From positions 434,001 to 498,000 of the forward strand of contig JAUFSD010000001.1 in assembly GCA_033030425.1 (NCBI GenBank): a DNA stretch of 64,000 nucleotides, read 5' to 3'. A model generated the notes under the pieces. It saw only the letters and a program-made list of their open reading frames with translations, had not been told where the DNA came from and did no database searches. The stretch comes from Verpa conica. Its lineage: Eukaryota > Ascomycota > Pezizomycetes > Pezizales > Morchellaceae. Positions 1 to 12,114 of this stretch are shown here, piece by piece. The position numbers and the translations under genes are program-made. Positions within the stretch are counted from its first letter, which is position 1, and each line of letters begins with the position of its first letter.

Positions 1-1157
1 ACTAGTTACATCATATGATAAAGCAGCAAAAAAAGAAAAGAAAAACCTACATACTGTCTAAGCCCCATCCCACATGCAATAGGTTGGGTAAGACCTCAAT
101 TGTTACGTAGTCGAACATCAACTCTGAGATGTCTCGCGTAGATATCCACGGACCAACCCACGCCAACGGGTGGGCAAACTGAATCATTACCGAACGCCTG
201 GGTGTCGCGGCAGCCAAGACAGTCTAGCGGGCAGTTGATGTTCGTGACGCTGAAGCGGATATATGAATGAATGAATTTATCATAAGTACATGGAAAAGCG
301 GATATATAAGTAGCGACTGGTAGTATCGAAAAATAAAACACTTATACGCTGAATTCCTTCATAGTCATCATAAGCATCGAGTTTTACGCTGCAGAATATT
401 TCTCGGTTTCACTTACAGAAGCGTTATTGAAAAAACCTACATTATAATCAGAAGCTTCTAAAAACTCTCGCCCTCGCTAATATATTCATCTAGCGACAGT
501 AGTGGGTGTTTCAGGCCTAAGGCACCAATATCCCCGCGGATAGAAAGGCAAAAGTAGATTGGGGCAGGGTAGGGCAGTATATTGATTTATCTTGATCGCA
601 TGTGTTCATGATAAAGATTGAAATACAAAGGTAGGAAAAGAACTGAAACATTCCTAGAGACAGGGATTTCTTTCACCAAGCAGGTTCAGCAATGTAGTCA
701 TAGTATATCACTCGATCACAAGCACCCGCATATCCGGTTTTTATCTCAACTCATTAATCCAGCTCCGATAAAACCACACTAGCCACCATAAAGGTGTGGG
801 ACGGGAAGACCTCGTATCCGGGATATCCGTAACCGGAGTAAATCTCAGCCGAGGCTTCCATGGCTCTTAATCTTGGCCACTCTTGGCTAGGGGGTAGAAT
901 TCATACCAGGAATACAAGTAGTAGAATCTCTAAGTAGAAACTCATGAATGATGGGACAATTTTTCTTTCTAATAGTGAATATGCAATATATTTTTAGACG
1001 CAACCAGCCAATAGACCTCTAGTTATTGGAATATATACAAGAAATAAAGAAATAAACACAATTCCGAACAGGCTAGCCATCCGAAACATTACAACTGTAT
1101 CCCGTACAATCATACTCCTCTCCTCCCCTCCCTCCCCTCTATCTCAACACTCTCCAC
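1..1157. other. Intergenic, no gene seen
   Basis: No convincing coding frame on either strand. The right end, about 1110-1145, is a C/T-rich tract just beyond the stop of the LPMO gene and is probably its 3' untranslated region. Short ORFs here lack codon structure or recognisable motifs. Confidence 0.6.
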
Positions 1158-2511
1158 TTAAAAGTAGGTTCCACGTCTGTGTCTTCCAACAGGAGTGCAC
1201 TCAGCAGGTACATGCTTCTGGGTGACAGTGACAGTCTCAACAGCCGACGCAGTGAAGGTCAAGATGACAGTCTTCTCAATTGTGGAGGTCTCAGTAACCT
1301 TGATGGTAGTGACTGGTGCGGCAGTGGTGGCCGGGGCAGAAGTGATATAGAAAGTCTCGGTGGCGATATCAGCAGCATCAGTCTCCTGAGGAGCAACACT
1401 GGCGGTCTCAGTGGCATCGATGATCTGAGTCTGGCTGGAAGAAGCCTGTCCACGGGTGCGGGTGCGGGTGAAAGCAGGGCGGGTGTTGTTGGAGAACGGA
1501 GGGATGGCTGAAGGGGCCAAGGTGGGGAAGGTGGCTGGGCCAGTTCCGATGGGTGCGGTACCGATAAAGGTTGGGGCAACAACGGTGGATGTTGTGGGCT
1601 CGGGGACGGCCTCGGTGGGGATGGCCTCAGTAGGGCTGGCAACATCCGAAGTGGCAGCAGCAGAAGTGGCGGCAACAGATGTGGCAGCAGCAGAGGTGGT
1701 AACGGCCGCGGAGGATGAAGCACTAGCTCCACCAGGGACATACACAGCCGGGCCGGGGATGGTGTAGCTGGTCGGGACCGGGTAGTAGATGTTGATCAGG
1801 ATACCGGGATCGCTGGAAGTGTAACCACCGGGGAACTTGACGGTGTCTGAAGGAACAGCACTGCCAGAACCAGTAATCTCGAGATTGGCACACATGGGGT
1901 AGAACTGAGCACCATTGGTGTTCTCAGCAGAATGGAGAGCGAGAAGCTCGTGGCGCATCAAGTACGGACCAGCTGCAATATCGGACGGGAGAGTAACAGT
2001 CCAGGTATTGTTGTTGGCAATGATGGTATCAGAGGCCCAGGTACCATCAGAGTTAAGACCGGCGTGGTCAATCTTGAACCAGTCGAGGGTAGTGGGGTCA
2101 GCAGTTGTGCAATCAGTCCCAGGGCACCTTGCGAGGTAGGTCATAGTAGGACCCTTGTGGGAATCGGGCCAGACGGTCCAGAAGAACTTGACATCGGAAC
2201 CAGCGGGGGCAGTGGCGGTGAGGGAACCAGCAGTAGAGCCAATGTTGCAGGCAATTCCGGCAGTGGAGACATCCTATGGGTGACTATTAATATTTACACT
2301 TATATAATAATTTGATATTGAAACTCACCTCAACGGGGCCGTTGCTCTCGGTAGTCCAGCCAATACGCTCAGCCTTGGGGTTCAAGTATGGGTCAACATA
2401 GGGTGAGTAGTTGTCGTAGAAAGTGCCGTCAATCTGCATCTGAGAAACGAGACCATGTCCGAGGACAGTGGCGGCAGAGCCAAGGGCGGAAAGAATAACA
2501 GAGTACTTCAT
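1158..2511 (-). CDS. AA9 lytic polysaccharide monooxygenase with Ser/Thr-rich tail
   Basis: Secreted copper enzyme that oxidatively cleaves cellulose or related glucans. Two exons: 2511-2329 and 2273-1158, joined across a 55-bp GT-AG intron in phase 0, giving 432 aa. An 18-residue signal peptide ends before His19, the N-terminal His of the copper brace (HGLVSQ). The second brace His is about His100 in the SHKGP segment followed by MTYL. The axial Tyr is about Tyr186 in FYPMC, and His169/His174 lie in the preceding conserved strand. The catalytic domain ends near residue 230. The remaining ~200 residues are Ala/Ser/Thr/Val-rich, have no CBM1, and end in a basic RHRRGTYF. Family membership rests on the His brace and core motifs; substrate and regioselectivity cannot be read from sequence. 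Confidence 0.95.
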
Positions 2512-2776
2512 TGTCGGTTTTGTGTGTGAAAGAGTGAAACGCTCAGCGAGTTAATGAGTGTGATTTTTTGTGATTGATTCGTTGACTGGAGACTTGGAAA
2601 CGAGTTCAACAAGTATATCAAATGCGTTATTTAGTAAGACGAAAAAGAATCTGTATGGGCGTCAAGCCACAAAAAAAAGAACGAGAGCGGATTGCAAAGA
2701 GCGACAAGAGAGTGTGAAGGATCTAGTCCGATGGTGGGTGAGAAGGAATGCACAAACAGAGGAACGGAGGGTCTTC

Positions 2777-2782
2777 TTTATA
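2777..2782 (-). promoter_or_regulatory. Possible TATA box for the AA9 gene
   Basis: On the minus strand this reads TATAAA, about 265 bp upstream of the LPMO start codon. If used, it implies a 5' untranslated leader of roughly 230 nt. Position and motif are the only evidence. Confidence 0.3.
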
Positions 2783-5779
2783 CAGACCTGTTCCCTCACT
2801 CCTGAGAATAAGGTGTTTTTACGGCAGCGGCGTGGTCAAGGATTATAATACTCATCGGATTTCTTGGTGATGAGTAGGGATCACACTATGCCAGAGTACC
2901 CATGGAATGCGTGATAGGTTGGCAGAGTGTTATTACGGACGAACTGATGAGGAAGGCACCAATCCCTGCATCTTCGGGCTCCGGCCGCTACTAATATATC
3001 TCCCGTCATTGACAATATAGAGATACAAGAAATTGGGTACTGGGCCTGACTCCTGCTTCTTTCAATCTATCTACTCAGATGCCCAATGCTGACCTTCCCA
3101 ATAAACTGCCCACTTTACCAACATTACAATCATCAAGCAATTCCCTGAACAAAAGAGTGCTCGTTAAGGAGTTAGAATGAGATGACCATACCAAGCTTTT
3201 CTCATAGGAATTCAGCTAGTAGTAAATCTTAGTATTCGTGATGCCAAGTGAAACGTCCTAGTTTCATAAGGACGAAAGGGATATGATCGACCCCCCTGTG
3301 TAACACGCTACGCAAAGATTCTTGTCAGTTCTTCAATGATGACAGTCCCAATTCTGGTACCCTGGGGTAGAACTTCAAGGAAGTTCTTGCCGCATGCGCC
3401 ATATTTGGATAAATTAGAGTACTTCTACTTTACAGGTGCGTACCTAGTGGAACTCTTGGAACTCACCAGCAAGGTTAATGGTGATATTTGTGAAATTATC
3501 GAATTAGAGGACGCAATAAAATGCAGTCCAGAATATTCTCTGCACCCAGCAGCACATTTGTATGCAATTCCGAGAAAAAAAAGTAAAGGCCTGAGAAAAA
3601 TATTTTTTTCCCTCTATCGTAATAATAGGAGTTTTCTTTAAACCCCGGCATGTTGTACCGAACCGAGATTTCAGGCGCCACACAGCAACAACGTTCCGCC
3701 TAAACGAGTTTTAAGCGAATTGCACACCGCCCAGGATAACCAAGAGCAACTCACAGTGTTATCGGCGGTAAGCCCTACCAAGATAACGTGATTGCTGCTC
3801 ATTTTTCTGTGTGTTGCTGCTGTTGTTGTTGAATTATATTAGGGGGGTCATTCGAAACTTCTGGGGTTGAAGATTTGTTGATCTGGTCCCCCAGCTCGCG
3901 TCCCACCCCCATGTCCGACCGATTTAACAGGAAAAAGAGATTATTAGGCTTGAGAGTCAAGTTTCGAGATTTTTTCCCCCTTGAGAGTCACGCCGCTCGG
4001 TGGGATGACGTACCACGTGTTGAAATAAACTGTCTATACATCTACTTGGGAACGCGATTTTATAGATGCTCTGTTTAACAAAAGAAAAACTGGTTCCAAA
4101 GTTCACTTCGGAATTCTCCTAACAGTATACACCTATCGATGAACACTACGCCCCCCCCCCCCTTTGGGGATATGCTATGCATATGCTGGGGCAATCTGTT
4201 TTTTCCTTCTTCTCTCCTGAGCTGGTATATTAAATGCAGGTACGGGCTTCGCGGCTCCATATATTGCGGTGCAGTTCGGATTAATATTGCTGCTGCATGG
4301 ACATACCATATGATGCCGATACCCGGTACCCGCGCGCTTTCTGGAATTAAATATTCATAGTTCTAGGATCCCGGGAATACATCGGGATCGATAAAGAAAC
4401 CGAGTGACTTCATATGACTTTTGCTCTATCCGTGGGGGGTTGATGCGGGCTGTATCTTTAGAAGCGCGTAGAGTATATTTTCTTTTTTAGATTTTTTCTT
4501 TTCTTTTCTTTTTGTGTGTGTGTGCGTGCGGGGTTTGCCTATTCTACGAGAGGGGTTCTTTATGGCTTTTTTGCTTTTCTTTTGCGGAAATTTTACTTTT
4601 TCAGGACTGACTTTTCTTTTGGGGGGCTTTTTCATCATGTAATGCAGACTTTGCTTTCGCACGAATCCCACATTACTCTTATTGCAACTAAGTCTATGCT
4701 TATTCTCTTCTCTAAAAGCACGTATATACTCTAGATCCCACAGGTTATAGATGTAAACGACTTGCTCAATAAGTACCAGTGATATAACAGAGCTAGCAAT
4801 AATTCACTATCCAGCCGGGTAAAAACGAGTGATGGGGCATGTATGACTTCTTTTAAGACCTCAGATGTGTTGTTATTATTCATATTAGGTGATATTACCG
4901 GTAATTATTGAACAGGGAGAGTTCCGGTCGAGCCAGTCATGGAGTGTCGCTAGAAGGGCTTAAATACGCGTACCTGATATTAGATATTAGTATAGATTAA
5001 TGTAACAAGCAAGGTGAAGGTGGTGCCTGGATATCGGAACGCTAAAGCTATGGGTAGTCAAATACCCTGCATTGGTTTATTCAACTCCCGGGACAAACCA
5101 ATTAATGTCTAAGCTTTCTATTATGACTTAATTTAGATCTCGGGTCGGACGAATTTGAAAAGGAATTACTATGTATTACAAGTATGACCTTGGCCGTGAG
5201 GCCTTCAAAACATCGGTCATGAGAGCAGAAGTGCCGGACGATAACAAAAACTGGACCCACACTCAAGAAAGAGACCCGTTTGTATATTGTTACAACACCC
5301 ACTCCACCCAAGGCCAAGGAATACTATAAAAAAAGACAAGACAAGACACCAATTCCGACCAACCAGACCAACACAGTAAAGAAAGACAAAAGGAAAATAT
5401 AGGGTAGGGCATACAAAAAAGAGGTAGATGTGTTCCAGATAGCTAGGCAGCCCGGGTATAAGCAATACAAATATGATCGACAGACCTTCCCGAAGGCAGA
5501 AGGAAAAAACACCGTTGGAAAACCTTCCCTGAGATATAATTTTTGGTAGAGAAACAATTTGCATACTATTCGTTTAGAAGGGTATAATCAGAGTTGATGG
5601 GGGATCGCAAGTCAGTACACCGCGCTTGAGCTGGCCTATGATACTCCATTTGTGGATATCGACCTCCTCCCACCTTCTCGAGTTTTATTTTGATTTATTT
5701 CTGCCGGTTAACCACGGCAACGTCCCCAGGCTATTTTGAGAAAAACTGTTAGCGCAAGAGCTAGTTTATGGGAGTATAA
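2783..5779. other. Intergenic, no gene seen
   Basis: Three kilobases between the LPMO promoter and the R-SNARE gene. Contains homopolymer and low-complexity tracts, such as a C run near 4150-4162 and a T/C-rich stretch near 4480-4515. Short ORFs at 3336-3641, 4426-4671 and 5217-5564 are low-complexity or overlap each other on both strands, and none shows a family motif. Confidence 0.55.
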
Positions 5780-6562
5780 TCAGGGAAGATGCATACTCGG
5801 CAACCCGCAACCCATTCCAACAAATAGATAAACCAAGAAAATAACCACAAACACCAACAAGATCATCAACTTGGTATTCTTCCACCACATTCTTCTCCTT
5901 AATCCTCTGCTTCTGACTCTGAACTCCATAGCTCCTGTTTGTAGCCCGGCAGTCTTGTCAACCAACAAATCGATTCTCTCTCCCCTCTCCAACACTCTCT
6001 CAATATTCTCCGTCATGATCCCCCTCGCGCTCTCAATTTCCCTCTGCGCTTTTTGCACAACGTCCTCGTTTTCTCCACCTTGAGAGAATTGATTCATCGT
6101 TGCTTTAAGCGTCGCATTGAATTCAGCACATCCATATGGGGGCGCATCGCCAATCGTAGACCCAGGGTATCGCGAGGTGAAGAGACGCTGGATCTCGAGG
6201 AGAAAGCCGAATGGAACTTTACGACCGAATGTGGCTGATGAGATCACGAGGAAGGTTAATCCCTGCGGAATGACCGATGAGGAAGCTGTCGCGATGTAGT
6301 GGATGTTATGGGCGCCATGGGTGTAGGTGAGTTTCTGAGCGGAAGCATGAGTGATCTTAGGGAGAATTAGAGAGGCGAGAGAAGAGGCATTAGTTGATGC
6401 AGTGCCAGGGGGAGAGTGCTCAGAGAGGATTGTAGTGCCATGGGCAATACAAGAGCTGGAGAGATGGTTAGCAGCGGTAACGGCGACTGGGAAGAAGCGG
6501 GGGATAGTCGAATATTGATGGACTTACTAGAGGAGTGGGCCTGATGAAGCCGAAGAAGACAT
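5780..6562 (-). CDS. Longin-type R-SNARE (VAMP7/Nyv1-like)
   Basis: Vesicle-fusion SNARE. Two exons, 6562-6528 and 6455-5780, with a 72-bp intron splitting the Tyr12 codon; product 236 aa. Residues about 10-125 form a longin domain (starting SCIAHG, then LTFLVISSATFGRKVPFGFLLEIQ). Residues about 142-200 form the R-SNARE helix with GIMTENIERVLERGERIDLL and the zero-layer Arg169. A single tail-anchor membrane helix is at about 207-226 (LMILLVFVVIFLVYLF), with a short lumenal tail. Domain order and length match VAMP7/Nyv1, which act at late endosome and vacuole; the exact compartment is inferred. The 35-nt first exon is too short to show as an ORF. Confidence 0.92.
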
Positions 6563-9500
6563 AGTAGTTGATTGATGTTGATGAACTGTTTAGAAGCGAT
6601 GGTGATGGTGATGTCAGGTGAACGAAGGTTGGAGCTGTTGAGTTGAGAAGGGGTAACAAGCAGGTTAAGGCGATGACGACCTGTGCCAAGGCATTTCTTA
6701 CCTAAGCTAGGGTGTGCTGACTTATCAGGCTGACACCGAGTGATCTGGAATGGCACCTTTGGGTAACATAACCGTGGAACAAGAGTATTCTTTGGTTTAA
6801 AACCTGGTGTTTTAGAGTCTTAGGCACAAGCATAAGAGATTTATCCGTTATTTGTATTATATAGGTTATTTAGGAGCGAATGCTGTCCTCTGGATTCTAA
6901 CCAGAGGTCAAAAGTGATATCACATACTCTAAAGATGAAGCCAGTGACGATAAGTCTTGACCGAAGGATCCTACCATACAGCAAAGTTATTCGAAGATCT
7001 CTATGCATGCATATCACACTAAGAGATTTGGGCAATTTTTAATTGGGAAAGTTTGTTTAACATTCAGGCGATGAGCTACAGGTTCGGCTGTGGACCCTAA
7101 CCCTGGCAAGGCACAGTGGGAATTCCGGATTCGCGTGTGCATGCGAGGCTAAAGAGGATTAGTGGATAGGTTACCCTGAAGTAGCTATGATTTGGAATAC
7201 TATCGTGGTATCTTGGCCTGGTAGTTTTATACGGATGTTAATGGTGACCTACTGTGCTCGAATTCTATTGTAGAGTACCGTATGAACTTGAGAGACCGCA
7301 GGGTAGGGGTTGTTTTCGGGTCGACTGAATAGGAATTGGGACTCAGTTACAACCAGTGAATTTGAAAAATGTTTAAGGTGGGATCAATCCTGATGCACGT
7401 TAGTCGAGTATCATACCGCCTAGTTAGTACTGTAGTGCGTGGGAATTCAAGAATCTTGGGTATTGAATTACTGTAGCTGGTACTCTATGGTTATAGCTTA
7501 TAGTGGTTTGTAATAGCATTGCTGAGGCAGAAATGTTTGGTGGACACCTACAGTACCCACAAGTCATTAATAACATCACAACTCCTGCCGTCATCACTCT
7601 CGCCGCAGAACTTCTGTATTTCCCCTATTTTCAGCACCGTTATCATCAGGGTAACTCTGGAAGTCTACAAGTGCTTGTGCCTAGGCTGGTGGAGCGATCA
7701 TTCGACTTCTCTTGTCCGTCACTCTCGGTGCGCCAGCTGCCATCTCTGGGATAACTGGGGGCAAACGGTTCCAATTATAATTTGTGTTTTGTCTCTAGAT
7801 ACACCGAAGATCGAGTCACAAGTATTACTTAACGGTGTGGGTAGTCTTGGATTTAGTTCAGGCCGATGGCAGGTATGTTTCCCACCCCCCCGTTTAGCCC
7901 GGACTTGTTCCCTAAGTTCGAATCACCTCAGTGATCCCCTGAAAATTTGCGACTCTTGCTTGTAAGCTATGTATACTTGTTAAGCCTATACTAACGATAC
8001 TGCGTCCTTGTACTTCGGTCAGTCATAGTCAGCCGACCGATGAGAGGTTTAACTAATACTACCCTATTACAGTTTAAATATTTTAACCACTGGGATCTCC
8101 CTCAGTAGAGGCTAAATATCTACAAGGTACCGAATTAGAATCTCTTTGTCGTATTCTGAGATGATGGCAGTGGAATCGACAGTCCACCCCCAGACCAGTA
8201 ATGACCACCAGGCTGATACCGGCTCCCTACACAAACCACCTGAAAATTATACCTCTAGCCTTCGTGGTCTATTGAGTGATTCTATCACCCCTGAAAAAGA
8301 CCGTTGGGTAACTAAAATCTCTAGATCACACTACCTGTCTTTATGGGCCATATAGAAGACAAGGCTGTTAGGTAATACCAAAAAACTAAGAATCGATACA
8401 TGCAGAGTACGGGTCTTCAACTATCCGAGTACCCGAGTAGATAAGCATTGCTATTGACCCTATCTTACCTCATCTCTTGTCTTCTTCAAAGCACCCTCAG
8501 TTAGTTGTAACCATAGGCGATATCAAACAAATAGCAAAGTCTAAGAAAATGTCCGAGAAAGCTCCTATAATCAAAGGGTAGAAGGCAATACCCCTATACC
8601 CGTGACTCAAGAACTCCCAAAATCGAAGACACCTCAACTTCAAGGCCTATCGTTCAGTTTGGGGATCGGAAAATAGGCCAATTCCCAAAATGTGTTATTT
8701 GTTCCACTCCGTTTGTCTGTGACGGAGGGGGCGCTAATGATAATAAAGCTAAAGGTAATATCAAGCATTCCCCAAAGGTAAGTCAAATTTATAGTCTAAT
8801 TATGCTAACTCCTGAAAACTTGGGATATGAAATTCTCTATAATCCAACTGTCCATGTGCTTAAGTGGGAAAAATAAGTAAAAAGACAACCCCTCCCGACC
8901 ACAACAGGGGACCACAATCAAATCTAGGCTTCTCTATAATACTTCCTCTGGGTAAGTATTAGTAAAGAGGCACTACTTAAGTAGAGGTGTGACCTTTAAG
9001 TTGGGACAAGAACAATTGCTCCCCGCAAAATATCTGTGAAGATAGATAAACCGAAAATTAGCAGCTCGACAAAAGCGGATTGGTATTGATCAACACATAC
9101 AAAAAGCTAGTACGGTAGTTTAAGAGATTTTGACGGAAGGGGATGAGGCGGGGGGAGTTATAGATTCCGGTGAGGGATGGAGGTGAAAGTTGTGCCCGCA
9201 AGACCAAAAATACCTCTTGGTGAGGTTTATAACGTGTTGGACCGGGAGGTAGATTGGAACCAGGAAACAGGTCGCCTGGAAATCACTGAAACAAATTATC
9301 AAGGTTGTTATAATTTAAAAGGCTCCTAGAATTTTGTAAAGAAATCATGGCTGAGTTTTGAGGAAGTACTTCTAGTGCAGGGATATGTACCTATGAGTTC
9401 AGTACTAATGCTTGGCAGCTACCTTCGTAAAGGGTTTAGATCGAAGGAGCCTGAGAGTAGGCTCCCTTCAAGCGTTTTAAGGCGGGAACGATTCCGGGGG

Positions 9501-10592
9501 TACTACTCAGGTCTAAGTGGGAGGTACAGGAGTATCGTATCTCCTATTATGCCAGTTTAGTAGAGATTTCCATTTCTGGCAAATATGTCCCTGATATATA
9601 AGAATCGGGAGCTCTATGAAGGACTATATACAGGGCTACTCTGGGAAGCGTAAAAGAGATGTTGCGTTGTCACCATCTGACTCGAGGCTTGGTATACCAC
9701 TCTCCTCTTGTTTCCTGCTTCATCCTTCCTCGGCACCCTCAGCACCTTCAGTGCCATCCATGATTTCTATTTGCTATACCTCATCTTATTAGCCATATAT
9801 CTACGCCATGGTTACATTTTACGTAATCTGGGTTAGGTGGGTTGAGATACCGCTCTCAGCCTAGAAGTGTTGAGTTGTTTTATATCACTCGTTTTCTCTG
9901 CATTACCGAATATGAGCCAGAACTAGAACACTTTCTGGCCGCTAGTGAGTTAGAGTATCGTGATCTAAGGGCATCCAAAACCTTGACAGGCAAGGCTGAC
10001 CAGTTTCGTAGAATCAGGCTCGGATTCGGACATGATATTCCTGTGAAACTCATCTAATAGGCACTATTAGTCAATTTTTGTATACCAGGGAGTTTTTTCG
10101 CCAAGGTATGGGATCTCGGAGCCTGAGGAAACTGGGGTCTATGTTTTACGATCTACCAACGTATCAGTGTAGAGTATGGGTCACAACTCATCACTCATAA
10201 TGCATACATCTCGGTTTTAGATAGGGGGGCGGGGCCGGTATGCGCTTAAGTATGTCGCTGGGTCTTAGTTAACGGCTAGATGTGGTTGGATATATAACGC
10301 CTCCACCTTGCGAACTTGCCTGTAACAACCCGGTACTAGGTTCAAATCTCCGTGGAGCAAAAATGATTGGGGGGTGTACGTACGTTTCCAAGGCGGACTG
10401 ATTTATCGAAACTGAGCTAGGTGGACGCTCAAAGTACAAGTTCATTCCGAGAAAGTGTAAATAAACGGATGACTATGCTATCGTTGCACAAAATGAGCGT
10501 TGAGGTGGGACGAACATGATCAAGAACTGTGCAGTGCAACTACATATATTGTGGTCCCTCTCTTTTACTTTTACTCCTATCCTTACTTTTAA
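6563..10592. other. Intergenic, no gene seen
   Basis: Four kilobases without a supportable gene. ORFs near 7503-7965, 9120-9302, 9375-9560 and 9842-10057 have no motif, no sensible splice partners and no codon bias like the neighbouring genes. No inverted repeats or tRNAs recognised here. The left end is the R-SNARE promoter. Confidence 0.5.
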
Positions 10593-12114
10593 ATGCTAGG
10601 TGAAAATCTCTATAAAATCAGTACCCCTCTCATATTATAGCCTAAAAAGTCCTCGTCTTCTCTCAAAATCTCACCAACCCACTATCCCGCGATTTAGTAC
10701 GATCCTGCTCCACGCGGGAGAAAGAAAGACAAAAAAAACAGAAAGGTTGACGACTTTAAAGAAAGACAGCCGCTATGGCTGTAGGCTTCATCAGCCACCA
10801 GGTTCGATTGAGTCCGAGCTATTATCATCATTATCCCCCCCTTTGGAAGGTGGATATGACCACTTTGCTTTCGACCCGGGCAAAACTCAGTCTCAAGTCT
10901 TTGATAAAAGAAGAGTCGAATACCAAACCTTCAGAGGTGGTTATGAACCTCCGTTTCGAAACTCGAGTTATTTCTGTGCGCCGTCGTCGAGCTCTGTTCC
11001 GTTATATTCTCCCAGGCAGGAACCTAGCCCTGAGATTATCGCCCAAAGGCCTCAAGGGTTTCCCTTTGCGCCATACAACGTTGGCACAGCCATCCCATCG
11101 GCATCCTTTCCTAGTCCCGAGCTCTCAAAAGACGATGGTCAGGGGTCATACCTGTTCCCGGATTTGGCTCCCGAGTCATCATTTTTATCTCCCGCAGAAG
11201 AGCATGGAGTGATATTTTTCGGCCCGGAAATTGGCCAGACATTTAGAGAGTTTTTATACGGAGACAGCCCTACGTATGATTCTCCCCGTAGATTGCCACA
11301 AACCCCGGCAGCCAGCGACAGTGGAAAAGAAGCCGAAGAAGAAAAACGAATGTGGAGTCCCCATCGGGAGATGTTCCACAAACACTTTCCAACCCTGCCC
11401 CAGGAATTCACCTTGACCCAAGACCAACCTCTCTTGCCCGATCTCTCTTCTTTTGATTTCGTTCCTGAATTACAAGACCTACCGGAACAAACCTCCGGTC
11501 ACGATAAACGCAAAAGATCTGCGGTGTTTAAAGAATCTCGACGAACGCCGCTAGAAGGTCACCATATCCCGAATTCTGTAGTCCCGGCAAATCATTTTCA
11601 CCAGGCCAACCCTCGGGTAGGCTCGCTTCAAACCTGGGATTGCAAAAAAGATTGCGGCGGCAACTTCAAGTGAGCCTGTCCACTTTTCGAATAAAATAAA
11701 ATAAAAAAGGAGGGGGAGCAAATATAACTTGGACTTCTCTGTATAAAAGAACTGACAAAAGCTGTTCGTGGTAGTGGTCCGCACAAGTGCTCTCGTGACG
11801 GAAGATCGTTGAGCATATCCTGCCTAGGTCTTGGCGCTGGAGGGTGTGCGTCAAGGTTTCAAGCAAAAGTCGCTTTCAACAACCATTATAACACGGCGCA
11901 TCTGGGTATCAGGTTTGAATGCCCTCACCCTGGGTGTAGCCGAGTTGGGGTGGAGGGATTCCCACGAAACGATAACTTGCTTCAGCATAGAAGGTCTGTC
12001 CATAAGGAGCAGATACCAATTGTGAAGTACCGGTTTGGCCCAGCGGAGGCAGCAGCTGGTACAAAGACTCAGCGGAATGGGTCCCGCATGAAGAGAGCGA
12101 GGGCTGGAGACTAA
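10593..12114 (+). CDS. C2H2-type zinc-finger protein (5' end uncertain)
   Basis: Probable nuclear DNA-binding protein. A long frame open from about 10600 to 11669 encodes a Pro/Ser-rich region and runs into WDCKKDCGGNF. A 105-bp intron (11670-11774, GTGAGC...CTGAC...TAG) joins it in phase to 11775-12114, which encodes the rest of a degenerate finger (CASRFQAKVAFNNHYNTAH) and a second finger, CPHPGCSRVGVEGFPRNDNL followed by LQHRRSVH. The latter matches the fungal FxRxDNLxxHxxxxH type. The long frame has no ATG at its start. Two solutions keep phase: ATG 10593 with an intron 10600-10801 (404 aa), or ATG 10775 with an intron 10802-10890 (381 aa). I prefer the first because the sequence between looks coding, but this is not settled. 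Confidence 0.65.

Noticed and set aside
1179..1767. Plus-strand ORFs of 103-110 codons opposite the LPMO tail
   Set aside because: They are antisense shadows of the low-complexity Ser/Thr/Ala-rich coding sequence of the LPMO.
5217..5564. 115-codon hydrophobic minus-strand ORF downstream of the R-SNARE gene
   Set aside because: Composed of Leu/Phe/Val from a purine-rich plus strand, overlaps another frame of the same kind, and has no start context or motif.
7503..7965. 83- and 148-codon overlapping plus-strand ORFs
   Set aside because: Two frames open over the same stretch, no domain, no splice partners, no codon bias.
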